64,000 nucleotides of DNA from Ahaetulla prasina (taxonomy: Eukaryota > Chordata > Lepidosauria > Squamata > Colubridae), in contig NC_080541.1 in the NCBI RefSeq assembly GCF_028640845.1, forward strand, positions 9,700,435 to 9,764,434. The letters run 5' to 3'. Positions 43,001 through 44,956 of the stretch are shown here, piece after piece; the first letter of the stretch is position 1; the number at the start of each line of letters is the position of its first letter. The notes under the pieces are model-generated. The model did no database searches. It was not told the origin of the DNA and saw only the letters and a list, made by a program, of their open reading frames with translations. A program made the translations under genes and the position numbers.

Positions 43001-44956
43001 TTAGAAAATACACTTTTCCCAAAAGGTTTCCACAATTTTGGCCATTACTGTATATTGGAGGTAGAGACCCTTTGAGAACTGTATGCAACAAATTTTTATT
43101 TTAATGTATGCCGATTAGTATGCCTTCAGAGTGACAATAAAGTTATTATAAGTCTATGTTCTAAGTAGTCTGAGTCTAAGCCTAAGTTCTACAGGTAGTC
43201 CTTGACTTACAACCGTTCATTTAGAGACCATTCAAAGTTACAACGGCACTGAAAAAAGTGATTTAGGACTATTTTTTCACACTTACGACCATTGTTGCAT
43301 TCCTATCATCTTGTGATCAAAATTCAGATGCTTGGCAACTGGTTCATATTTACGACCGTTGCTATGTCCCGGGGTCATGAGATCCCCTTTTGCAACCTTC
43401 TAATGAGGAAAGTGTTGTGACCCAGGCCCAAGTAGGTAGTAATAAACTTAGTCCATGGAAAAACAAACTTTATTCGAACAGCTGGGAATTACTTCATTCT
43501 CAGCGTCGTTCAACTCAAAGTAAAACAAATGCCTCCCAACACAAATTCTTCAGTTATCTTATAAACCTTAGTCCAATTAAGCAAACTGCCAAAGGCCCTT
43601 CCTGGCAAATGTCCAGAAGTGTCGTGTCCCACTCCTCCGCTGACGGCCGGGTCAGGGAAATCCGAATCAGGCTTGCCTCTGCAGCTCTGCCCAAAGTCCT
43701 AGCAAAGTCCTCAGAGCAGGCAGGAGACCAGAAAGTGACTTCAGCAAGATAAGTTCGACTTTGCCTGACTCAGAGACTGCCAGAAAGCAGATCCTTTATA
43801 TAGGCCATGGGGTGTGGCTCCATGACTCAGCACTCATTAAGGCCTGCCCCTCCCTTCCTTCTGTTGCCTCCACCTATCCAATCTTCTGATGCGAGGGTCA
43901 CTCCAATCAGCTGTTGGAAGTAAACTTTCCTCAGGCTCACATGCTGTGGAGGAGGGGGAGGGGTCTAGCTGCTCCATTTGCCTGGGCATGGAGCCAGGGC
44001 TGGGGCCGGGGGATGCTCCCTCCTCTGCAGCCTGCTTGGGCATGGAGCCAGGGCTGGGAGCGGGAGGTGCCCCCTCCTCTGCAGCTTGTCTGGGCATGGA
44101 GCCAGAACTGAGGCCGGGAGGCATACATTCCTCCGTGTTCGGGAGCAGATAAGCAGACCCCGGCTGTGGTGAGAGCGGAAAAGACACAACAAGAAGCCAC
44201 AAAAACAAAGACATACACGAAGCAGAAGACGGAGCAGAAGACGCAGATACAACATTGTTTTCCAGCAAAGCTGAAACACCAGTGCTGGTCTGTTTTAAGC
44301 CTTATGGGAAAGGCCAATCATCTCTTGGCCCTACTCCTGAGTTGTCCTCTCTGCTTGAGCTTCTCTTGCCTTCTGGCAGCTCTTCTCATGTGTGCATTAG
44401 GAACAGGCTCCTCCTTCTGTTTCTCTGCCTCACTACTATCAGCCTCTGGAGGCCACACCTCACTTCCCAATGGCCCTGGCCTCACCTCAGCCTCATCGCT
44501 GTCCATAGGCTGCTGACGGACCACAACAGAAAGCCGGATTCACTTAACAACCATGTTTCTAACTTAACAAATGTCATTGGTTCCCTTAACAACCGTGGCA
44601 AGAAAGGTTGTAAAATGGGGCAAAAATCACTTAACAAACGTCTCACTTAACAGAATTCTCGGGCTCAAATGTGGTTGTAAGTCGAGGGCTTCCTGTATCC
44701 GTAGGTGTGTCTACTAAACTTGTCCACACCACAGCAATCATGTTTATTCCCACCATTTTCTTCTGTAGGTGTTCCAGGTGAACCTGGCTACGGTAAGGAC
44801 GGTATTCCTGGAATCCAAGGTGCTCAAGGTGAAGCTGGCCCTCCTGGCCTTATGGGCCCCCCAGGACCTCCAGGGGCCAATGGACAATGTGACCCCTCCC
44901 AGTGTGCTTATTACGCAAGTTTTGCTGCTCGGCCCAGCAACGTCAAAGGTCCTTAA
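1609..44956 (+). CDS. COL22A1: FACIT collagen alpha chain, 3' part of gene (17 exons), probably COL22A1
   Basis: This is the C-terminal part of a secreted extracellular-matrix collagen of the FACIT class, which forms homo- or heterotrimers and associates with other matrix at tissue junctions. Seventeen exons join in one open frame. They give a COL2 domain of at least 270 residues, an NC2 linker of about 41 residues containing [19 protein letters not shown], a COL1 domain of about 109 residues with two imperfections (GI-GQR and GY-GKD), and CxxxxC followed by a tail ending in NVKGP. FACIT membership rests on the short NC2, the COL1 size, the two imperfections and the cysteine pair. COL22A1 is inferred from remembered resemblance of NC2 and the tail; COL21A1 fits poorly because its NC2 and tail differ, and COL12A1, COL14A1, COL16A1 and COL19A1 are less likely. 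The N-terminal VWA and thrombospondin-like parts lie upstream of the window. COL2 exons are phase 0, while junctions 14/15, 15/16 and 16/17 are phase 1. Confidence 0.8.
1768..2120 (+). mobile_element. L2-like LINE 3' end with TTCTG/TTCTA tail
   Basis: Same 3' UTR family as the element at 121-530. It ends in an array of TTCTG units turning into TTCTA and TTCGA units (about 2013-2120), the complement of the TAGAA tails of the antisense copies. Confidence 0.75.
2121..2300. repeat. Degenerate GAT/AAT-rich simple repeat
   Basis: Imperfect gatgat, aataat and ttgatg units fill this stretch. No coding potential was seen. Confidence 0.5.
2662..2715 (+). CDS. COL22A1: COL2 exon 2 (54 bp)
   Basis: Flanked by tttag and gtaag, it encodes [18 protein letters not shown] in phase 0. 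Confidence 0.93.
2838..2942 (-). mobile_element. Penelope-like element fragment with decayed hammerhead-like motif
   Basis: It matches the copies at 14230 and 46690 (caactggactttcttg, then the aagaagcttcttcag region). The 34-nt motif at 2900-2933 (minus) keeps CTGAAGA but has lost GAAA and CGTC. Confidence 0.6.
2948..3140 (+). mobile_element. tRNA-derived SINE (MIR-like body)
   Basis: The head carries an A-box-like segment (gcatagtggttag) and a B-box-like segment (cagttcaattc). The body includes aggttggtaaaatgagtac and ends agggctgtaaagcac. It is an ordinary dispersed SINE, not a functional tRNA. Confidence 0.55.
3545..3645. mobile_element. DNA-transposon end fragment
   Basis: It contains accgcccatc...tagtgggcggtaggg as an inverted repeat and terminates caggttgactaccactg, a form typical of hAT-type ends. 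The matching left end was not located. Confidence 0.4.
4006..4264. mobile_element. hAT-like MITE, GAACCGG family
   Basis: It begins cagaggtgggtttc, ends taataccaccactg and contains accggttcacccgaaccgg. The 8-bp flanks are GTTAACAA and GTTAACAC, one mismatch. Confidence 0.8.
4690..4743 (+). CDS. COL22A1: COL2 exon 3 (54 bp)
   Basis: Flanked by ttcatag and gtgag, it encodes [18 protein letters not shown] in phase 0. An LTR begins only 84 bp downstream. Confidence 0.93.
4827..5475 (+). mobile_element. Solo LTR, TGTTGTG superfamily
   Basis: It starts tgttgtggctctgg. It has an acidic reading frame ([20 protein letters not shown] and on), then a TATA-like aataaaag near 5165 preceded by the shared block gagtcatggagccacaccc, and AATAAA near 5404. 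It ends in aaca near 5475; no TSD was resolved. It lies 84 bp after exon 3, in sense orientation. Confidence 0.7.
5164..5172 (+). promoter_or_regulatory. TATA-like box in LTR
   Basis: aataaaagc follows the block shared by several LTRs in this window (gagccacaccccacagg). The other copies have ataTAAAgg or, on the minus strand, ctaTATAAAgg at the equivalent place, so this is the probable U3 promoter. Confidence 0.5.
5476..6300. other. Intron with no recognised feature
   Basis: AT-rich unique-looking sequence. I saw no exon, repeat family or long frame. Confidence 0.5.
6325..6904 (-). mobile_element. Probable solo LTR, copy 1 of a pair with 16715-17280
   Basis: About 570 bp matches 16715-17280 along its length. 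On the minus strand it begins TGTGGAAAG. It has a TATA-like box (reverse of ttttatacc near 6460); the AATAAA seen in the sister copy is altered here. The left end is approximate and no TSD was found. Confidence 0.65.
6905..7390. other. Intron with no recognised feature
   Basis: No exon or repeat family recognised up to the (TAGAA)n tract at 7397. Confidence 0.45.
7395..9370 (-). mobile_element. L2-like LINE, 5'-truncated, RT and C-terminal region
   Basis: Reading leftward, the frames at 8651-9292, 8330-8536 and 7724-8311 form one broken reverse transcriptase. [16 protein letters not shown] and [20 protein letters not shown] are the N-terminal RT blocks, [12 protein letters not shown] holds the catalytic ADD, and [17 protein letters not shown] and [11 protein letters not shown] mark the C-terminal part. 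The 3' UTR runs to a (TAGAA)n tail at 7397-7455. Frame breaks between the pieces show it is dead. It belongs to the CR1/L2 group; the exact clade is uncertain. Confidence 0.85.
7397..7455. repeat. (TAGAA)n microsatellite at LINE 3' end
   Basis: About twelve pentanucleotide units directly abut the LINE 3' terminus. Confidence 0.95.
9440..9795 (-). mobile_element. Sauria-type tRNA SINE
   Basis: On the minus strand the head reads acgatggctcagtgg and the tail ends in taccttta units. The flanks at 9425-9439 and 9796-9810 form a 15-bp duplication (tgtaaagctatgtta, two mismatches). Confidence 0.9.
9900..10045 (+). mobile_element. RTE/BovB-like LINE fragment
   Basis: Segments such as gacaccatcaaagctcac and the gaatcgccaagagtcgg end resemble the C-terminal and 3' region of RTE-type LINEs. 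It is short and degenerate. Confidence 0.4.
10062..10262 (+). mobile_element. CR1 LINE 3' end
   Basis: It carries the CR1 C-terminal coding end and the 3' UTR ggactagatgacctccaagg...ccaactctgttattctgac. Confidence 0.85.
10386..10414. repeat. (TG)n microsatellite
   Basis: About 14 tg units next to an AT run. Confidence 0.95.
10415..11250 (-). mobile_element. Penelope-like element with inverted 5' part
   Basis: The minus-strand piece (about 11050 to 10415) encodes a C-terminal end including [18 protein letters not shown], then a 3' region with repeats such as ccaatcagagcacaa and a hammerhead-like motif at 10498-10531. The plus-strand piece (about 11055-11250) encodes [20 protein letters not shown], resembling the end of a Penelope GIY-YIG endonuclease. 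In an intact element this would precede the minus-strand piece, so the 5' part appears inverted. Confidence 0.65.
10498..10531 (-). ncRNA. Hammerhead-ribozyme-like motif (full core)
   Basis: Read on the minus strand: CTGAAGA, one base, a perfect 6-bp stem (GACGAA/TTCGTC) closing a 6-nt loop, then GAAA and CGTC. This is the order of the hammerhead core CUGANGA - stem II - GAAA, followed by a two-base stem III half-site and cleavage base C17. Such motifs are known in Penelope-like elements. Activity is inferred. Confidence 0.6.
11251..11350. mobile_element. Short MITE-like fragment
   Basis: It ends gatgcgttttatactccg followed by aaaaatatgg, a terminal motif I associate with a small dispersed DNA element in vertebrates. 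Family not certain. Confidence 0.35.
11615..11668 (+). CDS. COL22A1: COL2 exon 4 (54 bp)
   Basis: Flanked by ttttag and gtaag, it encodes [18 protein letters not shown] in phase 0. The preceding intron of 6.9 kb carries two LTRs, an L2-like LINE, a SINE and a Penelope-like fragment. A CR1 copy starts about 50 bp downstream. Confidence 0.93.
11720..12355 (+). mobile_element. CR1 LINE, 5'-truncated
   Basis: It starts at the block [18 protein letters not shown], continues through [20 protein letters not shown] and [19 protein letters not shown], and ends with the CR1 3' UTR and a tta/ttatg tail. Two frames show a frameshift. Confidence 0.9.
12356..12810. other. Intron with no recognised feature
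   Basis: AT-rich; nothing recognised. Confidence 0.45.
12815..13300 (+). mobile_element. L1 LINE ORF2 C-terminal remnant
   Basis: Translated pieces such as [20 protein letters not shown] and [19 protein letters not shown] match the C-terminal part of vertebrate L1 ORF2. Stops interrupt the frame, so it is an old fragment. Confidence 0.65.
13518..13571 (+). CDS. COL22A1: COL2 exon 5 (54 bp)
   Basis: Flanked by atttcag and gtaagt, it encodes [18 protein letters not shown] in phase 0. Confidence 0.93.
13655..14105 (+). mobile_element. CR1 LINE 3' fragment
   Basis: It includes [38 protein letters not shown] and the CR1 3' UTR ending ccaactctgttattctttct. Confidence 0.9.
14285..14318 (-). ncRNA. 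Hammerhead-like motif, core altered
   Basis: It has the same 34-nt layout as the right arm, with GAAA and CGTC intact and a perfect stem II, but the first core base is T instead of C (TTGAAGA). Confidence 0.45.
14341..14374 (+). ncRNA. Hammerhead-ribozyme-like motif (full core)
   Basis: CTGAGGA, one base, stem GCTTCT/AGAAGC (6 perfect pairs) with loop TGGATG, GAAA, then CGTC. The flanks gag/ttc allow a three-pair stem I. All invariant core positions are present. Confidence 0.6.
14573..15276. mobile_element. hAT-like element, GTCAAACTC family
   Basis: It begins caggggtgtcaaactca and ends tgagtttgacccccctg, an inverted terminal repeat. The 8-bp flanks CTATAGCT and CTACAACT match at 6 of 8 positions. 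A GAACCGG-type MITE is nested inside at about 14795-14958. The long frames crossing it are chance. Confidence 0.7.
14795..14958. mobile_element. hAT-like MITE, GAACCGG family (nested)
   Basis: Ends gggttgccactgg and agaacccacccctg, with ctccgcccactga inside. The short flanking match ctccctg on both sides supports insertion into the surrounding element. Ends are approximate. Confidence 0.55.
15300..15560 (-). mobile_element. LINE C-terminal remnant with CxC...H motif
   Basis: The minus strand reads [20 protein letters not shown] and then [14 protein letters not shown], a cysteine-histidine tail found after the RT of several non-LTR retrotransposon clades. Clade not assigned. Confidence 0.5.
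15605..15924 (-). mobile_element. L2-like LINE C-terminal fragment (AP-TLWNELP family)
   Basis: The minus strand reads [20 protein letters not shown] and later [19 protein letters not shown], matching the C-terminus of the LINE at 34130-35580. A MITE interrupts it at 15925. Confidence 0.7.
15925..16089. mobile_element. hAT-like MITE, GAACCGG family
   Basis: 165-bp element beginning cagtggtgggttgc and ending gaaacccactactg, with a perfect 8-bp TSD TATTGGAC (15917-15924 and 16090-16097). Confidence 0.9.
16366..16410 (+). CDS. COL22A1: COL2 exon 6 (45 bp)
   Basis: Flanked by tttcag and gtaag, it encodes [15 protein letters not shown] in phase 0. 45 bp (54 minus 9) is a common collagen exon size. 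The open frame runs on into the intron, which is chance. Confidence 0.93.
16715..17280 (-). mobile_element. Probable solo LTR, copy 2 of the 6325-6904 family
   Basis: Same sequence family as 6325-6904. On the minus strand it starts TGTGGAAAG, has TATAAA (reverse of atttatacc near 16840) and AATAAA (reverse of tttatt near 16769). The left end is approximate. Confidence 0.65.
17290..17960 (+). mobile_element. LINE C-terminal remnant split by a SINE
   Basis: Outside the SINE (17456-17797), the halves join across a 10-bp duplication to read fragments such as [17 protein letters not shown], typical of the C-terminal part of an RTE-like or R4-like LINE. Degenerate. Confidence 0.45.
17456..17797 (-). 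mobile_element. Sauria-type tRNA SINE
   Basis: Full-length reverse copy with a perfect 10-bp TSD accatacaag at 17446-17455 and 17798-17807. Confidence 0.92.
18018..18080. repeat. (AAC/AAT)n simple repeat
   Basis: Tandem aac and aat triplets. Confidence 0.9.
18085..18600 (+). mobile_element. R4-clade LINE C-terminal fragment
   Basis: The 131-codon frame contains [40 protein letters not shown] and [11 protein letters not shown], with layout and spacing matching the restriction-like endonuclease end of R4/Dong-type LINEs. It ends in (aat)n at 18593-18609. Confidence 0.75.
18605..19010 (-). mobile_element. L2-like LINE 3' fragment, second subfamily
   Basis: The minus strand reads [31 protein letters not shown] in pieces, followed by a 3' UTR running down to the (aat)n at 18600. 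It resembles the C-terminus of the L2-like LINE at 37352 but diverges in the UTR. Confidence 0.65.
19039..19092 (+). CDS. COL22A1: COL2 exon 7 (54 bp)
   Basis: Flanked by tatcacag and gtaag, it encodes [18 protein letters not shown] in phase 0. An antisense L2-like LINE fragment ends close upstream. Confidence 0.93.
19375..19850 (+). mobile_element. Old CR1 fragment split by a MITE
   Basis: Degenerate CR1 C-terminal blocks and a 3' end (gaccCctgtggtccttccag) lie on both sides of the MITE 19684-19803. Confidence 0.65.
19684..19803. mobile_element. hAT-like MITE, GGGGTCTCCAA family
   Basis: 120-bp palindromic element with a perfect 8-bp TSD ACCTAGAA (19676-19683 and 19804-19811). Confidence 0.92.
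20020..20073 (+). CDS. COL22A1: COL2 exon 8 (54 bp)
   Basis: Flanked by attccag and gtgag, it encodes [18 protein letters not shown] in phase 0. About 145 bp downstream begins a long pyrimidine tract. Confidence 0.93.
20213..20683. repeat. 470-bp (TTTCC)n polypyrimidine tract
   Basis: Mixed ttcct, tccct and tttcc units run unbroken on the transcribed strand. The long Lys/Gly/Arg/Glu frames on the minus strand are repeat artefacts. Confidence 0.95.
20690..21030. other. Intron with no recognised feature
   Basis: Nothing recognised before exon 9. Confidence 0.4.
21034..21087 (+). CDS. COL22A1: COL2 exon 9 (54 bp)
   Basis: Flanked by tttag and gtaag, it encodes [18 protein letters not shown] in phase 0. 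Confidence 0.93.
21187..21395. mobile_element. Penelope-like pLTR palindromic pair, decayed
   Basis: The left arm carries a shortened minus-strand motif at 21250-21282. The right arm carries a plus-strand motif at 21312-21345 with CTGAAGA and a nearly perfect stem II, but AAAA and TGTC in place of GAAA and CGTC. Confidence 0.6.
21447..21947 (-). mobile_element. Sauria-type tRNA SINE with nested MITE
   Basis: Perfect 16-bp TSD taatctgcatagttaa at 21431-21446 and 21948-21963. The tRNA-like head is split by a 137-bp MITE. Confidence 0.93.
21783..21919. mobile_element. hAT-like MITE nested in SINE
   Basis: 137 bp, inverted ends cagtggtgggattcaa / ttgaatcccaccactg, perfect 8-bp TSD ATCTTACC (21775-21782 and 21920-21927). 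Confidence 0.92.
21964..22985. other. Intron, unrecognised
   Basis: A 93-codon frame at 22054-22335 has no recognisable motif, splice context or repetition here. I do not call it a gene. Confidence 0.4.
22992..23266. mobile_element. hAT-like MITE, GGTGAAATCC family
   Basis: 275-bp element with ends cagggtgaaatcc / ggatttcaccagtg and 8-bp flanks GACCAGTT and GATCAGTT (one mismatch). Internal tandem units read ggaatggagattttgcagta. Confidence 0.85.
23267..23713. other. Intron, mostly unrecognised
   Basis: Only a scrap at about 23375-23425 (tttataccgcccttctcc) matches the tail shared by the L2-like LINE and a SINE family. Confidence 0.4.
23714..24227 (+). mobile_element. Solo LTR, TGTTGTG superfamily, adjacent to exon 10
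   Basis: It starts tgttgtgtctgcg. The shared block gagtcatggagccacacccc is followed by the TATA box gatataaagg near 24017. The 5-bp TSD CCTTA lies at 23709-23713 and 24228-24232. The 3' terminus reads ct rather than ca, so the end is slightly decayed. Sense orientation. Confidence 0.8.
24257..24328 (+). CDS. COL22A1: COL2 exon 10 (72 bp)
   Basis: Flanked by caccccaag and gtaag, it encodes 24 residues beginning [13 protein letters not shown] and ending GPRGLP, in phase 0. A solo LTR ends 29 bp before it and a CR1 copy starts about 20 bp after it, so very little original intron remains at either splice site. Confidence 0.92.
24347..24890 (+). mobile_element. CR1 LINE, 5'-truncated
   Basis: A nearly continuous frame includes [20 protein letters not shown] and [20 protein letters not shown], ending with the CR1 3' UTR and ttatg repeats. 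It begins about 20 bp after the exon 10 donor. Confidence 0.92.
24891..25500. other. Intron with possible LINE scraps
   Basis: The stretch near 24930-25200 has a LINE-like feel (cggactggtatggacatatcc-type end) but no firm match. The frames at 25142-25452 are not supported as genes. Confidence 0.35.
25505..25540. repeat. (GAAT)n microsatellite
   Basis: About nine aatg units. Confidence 0.95.
25904..25939 (+). CDS. COL22A1: COL2 exon 11 (36 bp)
   Basis: Flanked by ccatag and gtatg, it encodes [12 protein letters not shown] in phase 0. A hAT-like MITE starts about 23 bp after the donor site. Confidence 0.9.
25963..26910. mobile_element. hAT-like MITE(s), GAACCGG family, split by an LTR
   Basis: It begins cagtggtgcggtcc 23 bp after exon 11 and ends gaataccatctctg. 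The block gtggctaaataggatggcat occurs on both sides of the LTR, so this is either a tandem duplication or two copies. Outer 8-bp flanks CCTTCCTC and CCTTTGTC match at 6 of 8. Confidence 0.65.
26190..26738 (-). mobile_element. Solo LTR, TGTTGTG superfamily
   Basis: 549 bp with a perfect 5-bp TSD AGCTG (26185-26189 and 26739-26743), inserted into the MITE. On the minus strand it starts TGTTGTGACCCAGG and carries an acidic frame followed by a basic, glutamine-containing end ([11 protein letters not shown]). Confidence 0.92.
26915..27285 (-). mobile_element. Solo LTR, TGTCAG family, copy 1
   Basis: 371 bp, plus-strand ends tgtcaaggttcc / ggcctgaca, perfect 5-bp TSD GCCTT (26910-26914 and 27286-27290). 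Confidence 0.88.
27310..27696 (-). mobile_element. Solo LTR, TGTCAG family, copy 2
   Basis: 387 bp of the same family, starting only 24 bp after copy 1, with its own perfect TSD GTTGA (27305-27309 and 27697-27701). Different TSDs mean two independent insertions. Confidence 0.88.
27918..27962 (+). CDS. COL22A1: COL2 exon 12 (45 bp)
   Basis: Flanked by ttttcag and gtaag, it encodes [15 protein letters not shown] in phase 0. Confidence 0.92.
28184..28415 (+). mobile_element. Truncated LTR, TGTTGTG superfamily
   Basis: It starts tgttgtggcccgcc and encodes [20 protein letters not shown] and a similar acidic stretch. It breaks off at a (CA)n microsatellite. Confidence 0.65.
28420..28458. repeat. 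(CA)n microsatellite
   Basis: About nineteen ca units. Confidence 0.95.
28552..28740 (+). mobile_element. tRNA-derived SINE
   Basis: The head has A-box-like tggtctagtagttaagg and B-box-like gagttctagtccc, then a body with a lysine-tRNA-like feel (ttgggtcagtttctgtctcag). Not a functional tRNA. Confidence 0.55.
28795..29055 (+). mobile_element. CR1 LINE 3' fragment
   Basis: It encodes [20 protein letters not shown] and the rest of the CR1 C-terminus, then the 3' UTR and a (ttg)n tail. Confidence 0.9.
29170..29349 (+). CDS. COL22A1: COL2 exon 13, end of COL2 (180 bp)
   Basis: Flanked by gatcag and gtgag, it encodes 60 residues from [13 protein letters not shown] to GQPGFPGPR, in phase 0. It is by far the longest COL2 exon here and completes the domain. 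It could be an ancestral large exon or a fusion of smaller ones. Confidence 0.93.
29410..30215. other. Intron with no recognised feature
   Basis: AT-rich, no transposon recognised. It is one of the few intervals here that looks like original intron. Confidence 0.45.
30221..30287 (+). CDS. COL22A1: NC2 exon 14 (67 bp)
   Basis: Flanked by tcctag and gtaagg, it encodes [20 protein letters not shown] followed by LD and one base of the next codon. The Gly-X-Y pattern stops and an amphipathic, probably helical stretch begins. In FACIT collagens the NC2/COL1 region directs chain selection and trimer registration. A (GGAA)n tract starts about 50 bp after the donor site. Confidence 0.9.
30342..30439. 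repeat. (GGAA)n microsatellite
   Basis: About 24 tetranucleotide units just after exon 14. Confidence 0.97.
30592..30830 (-). mobile_element. L2-like LINE 3' end with (AATAG)n tail
   Basis: The tract 30592-30662 abuts ttattggccaagtgtgattgg and about 170 bp of the same 3' UTR as at 7456. Confidence 0.85.
30846..31209 (-). mobile_element. Sauria-type tRNA SINE
   Basis: Full-length reverse copy with a perfect 13-bp TSD ataaggcccttta (30833-30845 and 31210-31222). Confidence 0.92.
31570..31925 (+). mobile_element. CR1 fragment split by a SINE
   Basis: aggactaggaatgacatgat before, and gaggggctgccacaaagaag after, the SINE join into the CR1 block encoding RTRxDMIAVF...GCHKEE. It then fuses to another LINE at 31926. 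Confidence 0.7.
31606..31860 (-). mobile_element. tRNA-derived SINE with L2-like tail
   Basis: On the minus strand the head carries A-box-like tggctaagactg and B-box-like ggttctagtcc. The 3' tail contains cttctccgaagactta and ataccCgccc, the same tail as the LINEs at 34165 and 57896. Confidence 0.7.
31926..32313 (+). mobile_element. LINE C-terminal fragment, LEILGL family
   Basis: The frame reads [38 protein letters not shown] and [15 protein letters not shown]. The same protein end occurs at 57365 (plus) and about 61405-61645 (minus). CR1/Jockey-type non-LTR group; clade uncertain. Confidence 0.7.
32330..32906 (-). mobile_element. LTR, TGTTGTG superfamily
   Basis: On the minus strand it starts TGTTGTGACTCG, encodes an acidic frame ending [18 protein letters not shown], then has the TATA motif ctatataaagg near 32490. 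It closely matches the nested LTR at 43620. The left edge is approximate and no TSD was resolved. Confidence 0.75.
33027..33323. mobile_element. hAT-like MITE, GGTGAAATCC family (reverse)
   Basis: 297 bp with ends caacggtgggtttc / gaaacccacctctg and a perfect 8-bp TSD CATACAAC (33019-33026 and 33324-33331). Confidence 0.92.
33324..33960. other. Intron with no recognised feature
   Basis: Nothing recognised apart from short aaag runs. Confidence 0.4.
34012..34060. repeat. (TG)n(AG)n compound microsatellite
   Basis: About eleven tg units followed by about twelve ag units. Confidence 0.95.
34130..35580 (-). mobile_element. L2-like LINE with RT domain (AP-TLWNELP family)
   Basis: Three frames on the minus strand make one broken [22 protein letters not shown] holds the first catalytic Asp, [20 protein letters not shown] is the template-grip block, and [11 protein letters not shown] is the catalytic YADD box. 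A long C-terminal part ([36 protein letters not shown]) follows. The 3' UTR ends in tttatttatt repeats. Frameshifts between the pieces show it is inactive. Confidence 0.87.
35597..36122 (+). mobile_element. BovB (RTE clade) LINE 3' end
   Basis: Translation gives YGCESWTI-, [11 protein letters not shown] and [24 protein letters not shown] segments in order, the diagnostic C-terminus of BovB. It ends cgacatcacaactaacaaca. Stops and frameshifts occur. Confidence 0.88.
36130..36660. other. Intron with no recognised feature
   Basis: Nothing recognised. Confidence 0.4.
36690..36868 (+). mobile_element. Old Sauria-type SINE fragment
   Basis: Recognisable but diverged: ctgagcttaccaggttcgag, ccaacctagcagtttgaaag, gtgggaaggtaacag. 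Confidence 0.65.
37013..37962 (-). mobile_element. L2-like LINE, 5'-truncated, ends near exon 15
   Basis: A continuous frame of about 200 codons ([55 protein letters not shown]) is nearly identical to the copy at 7395-8311. The 3' end has (AATAG)n at 37013-37084. The homology stops at about 37962, 43 bp before exon 15. Confidence 0.9.
38006..38188 (+). CDS. COL22A1: NC2/COL1 exon 15 (183 bp)
   Basis: Flanked by cctacag and gtgagt, it completes an Ala codon with the base carried from exon 14. It then reads [18 protein letters not shown], closing NC2, and continues with 14 Gly-X-Y triplets starting [12 protein letters not shown]. It ends in phase 1. The 5'-truncated end of an antisense L2-like LINE lies about 43 bp before the acceptor, leaving room for a branch point such as ctgac near 37976. 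Confidence 0.93.
38442..38519 (+). CDS. COL22A1: COL1 exon 16 (78 bp)
   Basis: Flanked by ccaacag and gtgggt, phase 1 at both ends, it reads [20 protein letters not shown] then PPGVAG. It contains the first COL1 imperfection, a two-residue GI step followed by GQR. A Tc1-like element begins about 33 bp downstream. Confidence 0.92.
38553..39174 (-). mobile_element. Tc1/mariner-type element, internally deleted
   Basis: The ends are tatagtagtggccaaaattg and its complement ccactactgta. The interior on the minus strand encodes the end of a Tc1 transposase ([25 protein letters not shown], with gaps). About 620 bp. Confidence 0.8.
39330..39700. mobile_element. MITE, GTAGTCCTTGACTTACAACC family
   Basis: It starts taggtagtccttaacttac and runs to gtggtcacaagtcaagg. 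Same family as 43192-44695 and 52006-52402. Confidence 0.65.
39708..39805 (-). mobile_element. L2-like LINE 3' tip
   Basis: Three tagaa units, then ttattggccaagtgtgattg and the tgcatatgctctcagtgtac stretch. The last part is repeated once (39808-39829). Confidence 0.75.
39830..41095 (+). mobile_element. CR1 LINE split by an LTR
   Basis: The left part encodes [20 protein letters not shown]; the right part (40528 on) encodes [20 protein letters not shown] and ends with the CR1 3' UTR. Confidence 0.88.
39954..40527 (-). mobile_element. Solo LTR inserted in CR1
   Basis: 574 bp with a perfect 5-bp TSD AAGAT (39949-39953 and 40528-40532). The minus strand starts TGTCAGGAAATTG and has ccaatgtataaaag near 40384, a CCAAT/TATA arrangement. 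Confidence 0.85.
41201..41334. mobile_element. hAT-like MITE, GGGGTCTCCAA family
   Basis: 134-bp palindrome with a perfect 8-bp TSD CTCTAAGC (41193-41200 and 41335-41342). Confidence 0.93.
41343..41825. other. Intron with no recognised feature
   Basis: No exon or repeat recognised. Confidence 0.4.
41829..43052 (+). mobile_element. Tc1/mariner-type element with nested CR1
   Basis: The ends tacagtattgaccaaaatta / ggccattactgta match the element at 38553. The interior encodes [20 protein letters not shown], including the catalytic Glu of the DDE triad, and ends [13 protein letters not shown], the usual Tc1 C-terminus. Most of the transposase is deleted. A CR1 copy at 42307-42955 lies inside. 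Confidence 0.87.
42307..42955 (+). mobile_element. CR1 LINE, intact C-terminal frame
   Basis: An uninterrupted 189-codon frame starts [20 protein letters not shown] and ends [13 protein letters not shown], followed by the CR1 3' UTR and ttatg repeats. It closely matches the copies at 24347 and 60735, so it is relatively young. Confidence 0.93.
43413..44528 (-). mobile_element. Solo LTR, TGTTGTG superfamily, host of a nested LTR
   Basis: Perfect 5-bp TSD GAAAG (43408-43412 and 44529-44533). On the minus strand it starts TGTTGTGGTCCGTC, encodes [20 protein letters not shown] then [18 protein letters not shown] residues, and has AATAAA near the 3' end. It matches the undisturbed copy at 46887-47450. 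Confidence 0.94.
43620..44191 (-). mobile_element. Solo LTR nested in another LTR
   Basis: 572 bp with a perfect 5-bp TSD AGAAG (43615-43619 and 44192-44196). The minus strand starts TGTTGTGTCTTTTCC. A repeated unit ([19 protein letters not shown], three to four times) precedes [17 protein letters not shown], then the TATA motif tatataaagg near 43798. Confidence 0.94.
44769..44956 (+). CDS. COL22A1: COL1/NC1 terminal exon 17 with stop codon
   Basis: The acceptor ttctgtag precedes a phase-1 start that reads [19 protein letters not shown] is the second one-residue imperfection. The repeat ends at [11 protein letters not shown], where the paired cysteines at the COL1/NC1 junction are the FACIT hallmark for interchain disulfides. 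A short NC1 tail ends ARPSNVKGP with TAA at 44954-44956. The COL1 length of about 109 residues, close to other FACITs, argues that no exon is missing in the 6.2-kb intron before this exon. Confidence 0.94.

Larger units (their letters stand above)
43192..44695. mobile_element. MITE, GTAGTCCTTGACTTACAACC family, split by LTRs
   Basis: It begins caggtagtccttgacttac and ends gttgtaagtcgagggcttcc. Without the LTR (43413-44528) it is about 390 bp, the same as the copy at 52006. Confidence 0.85.
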
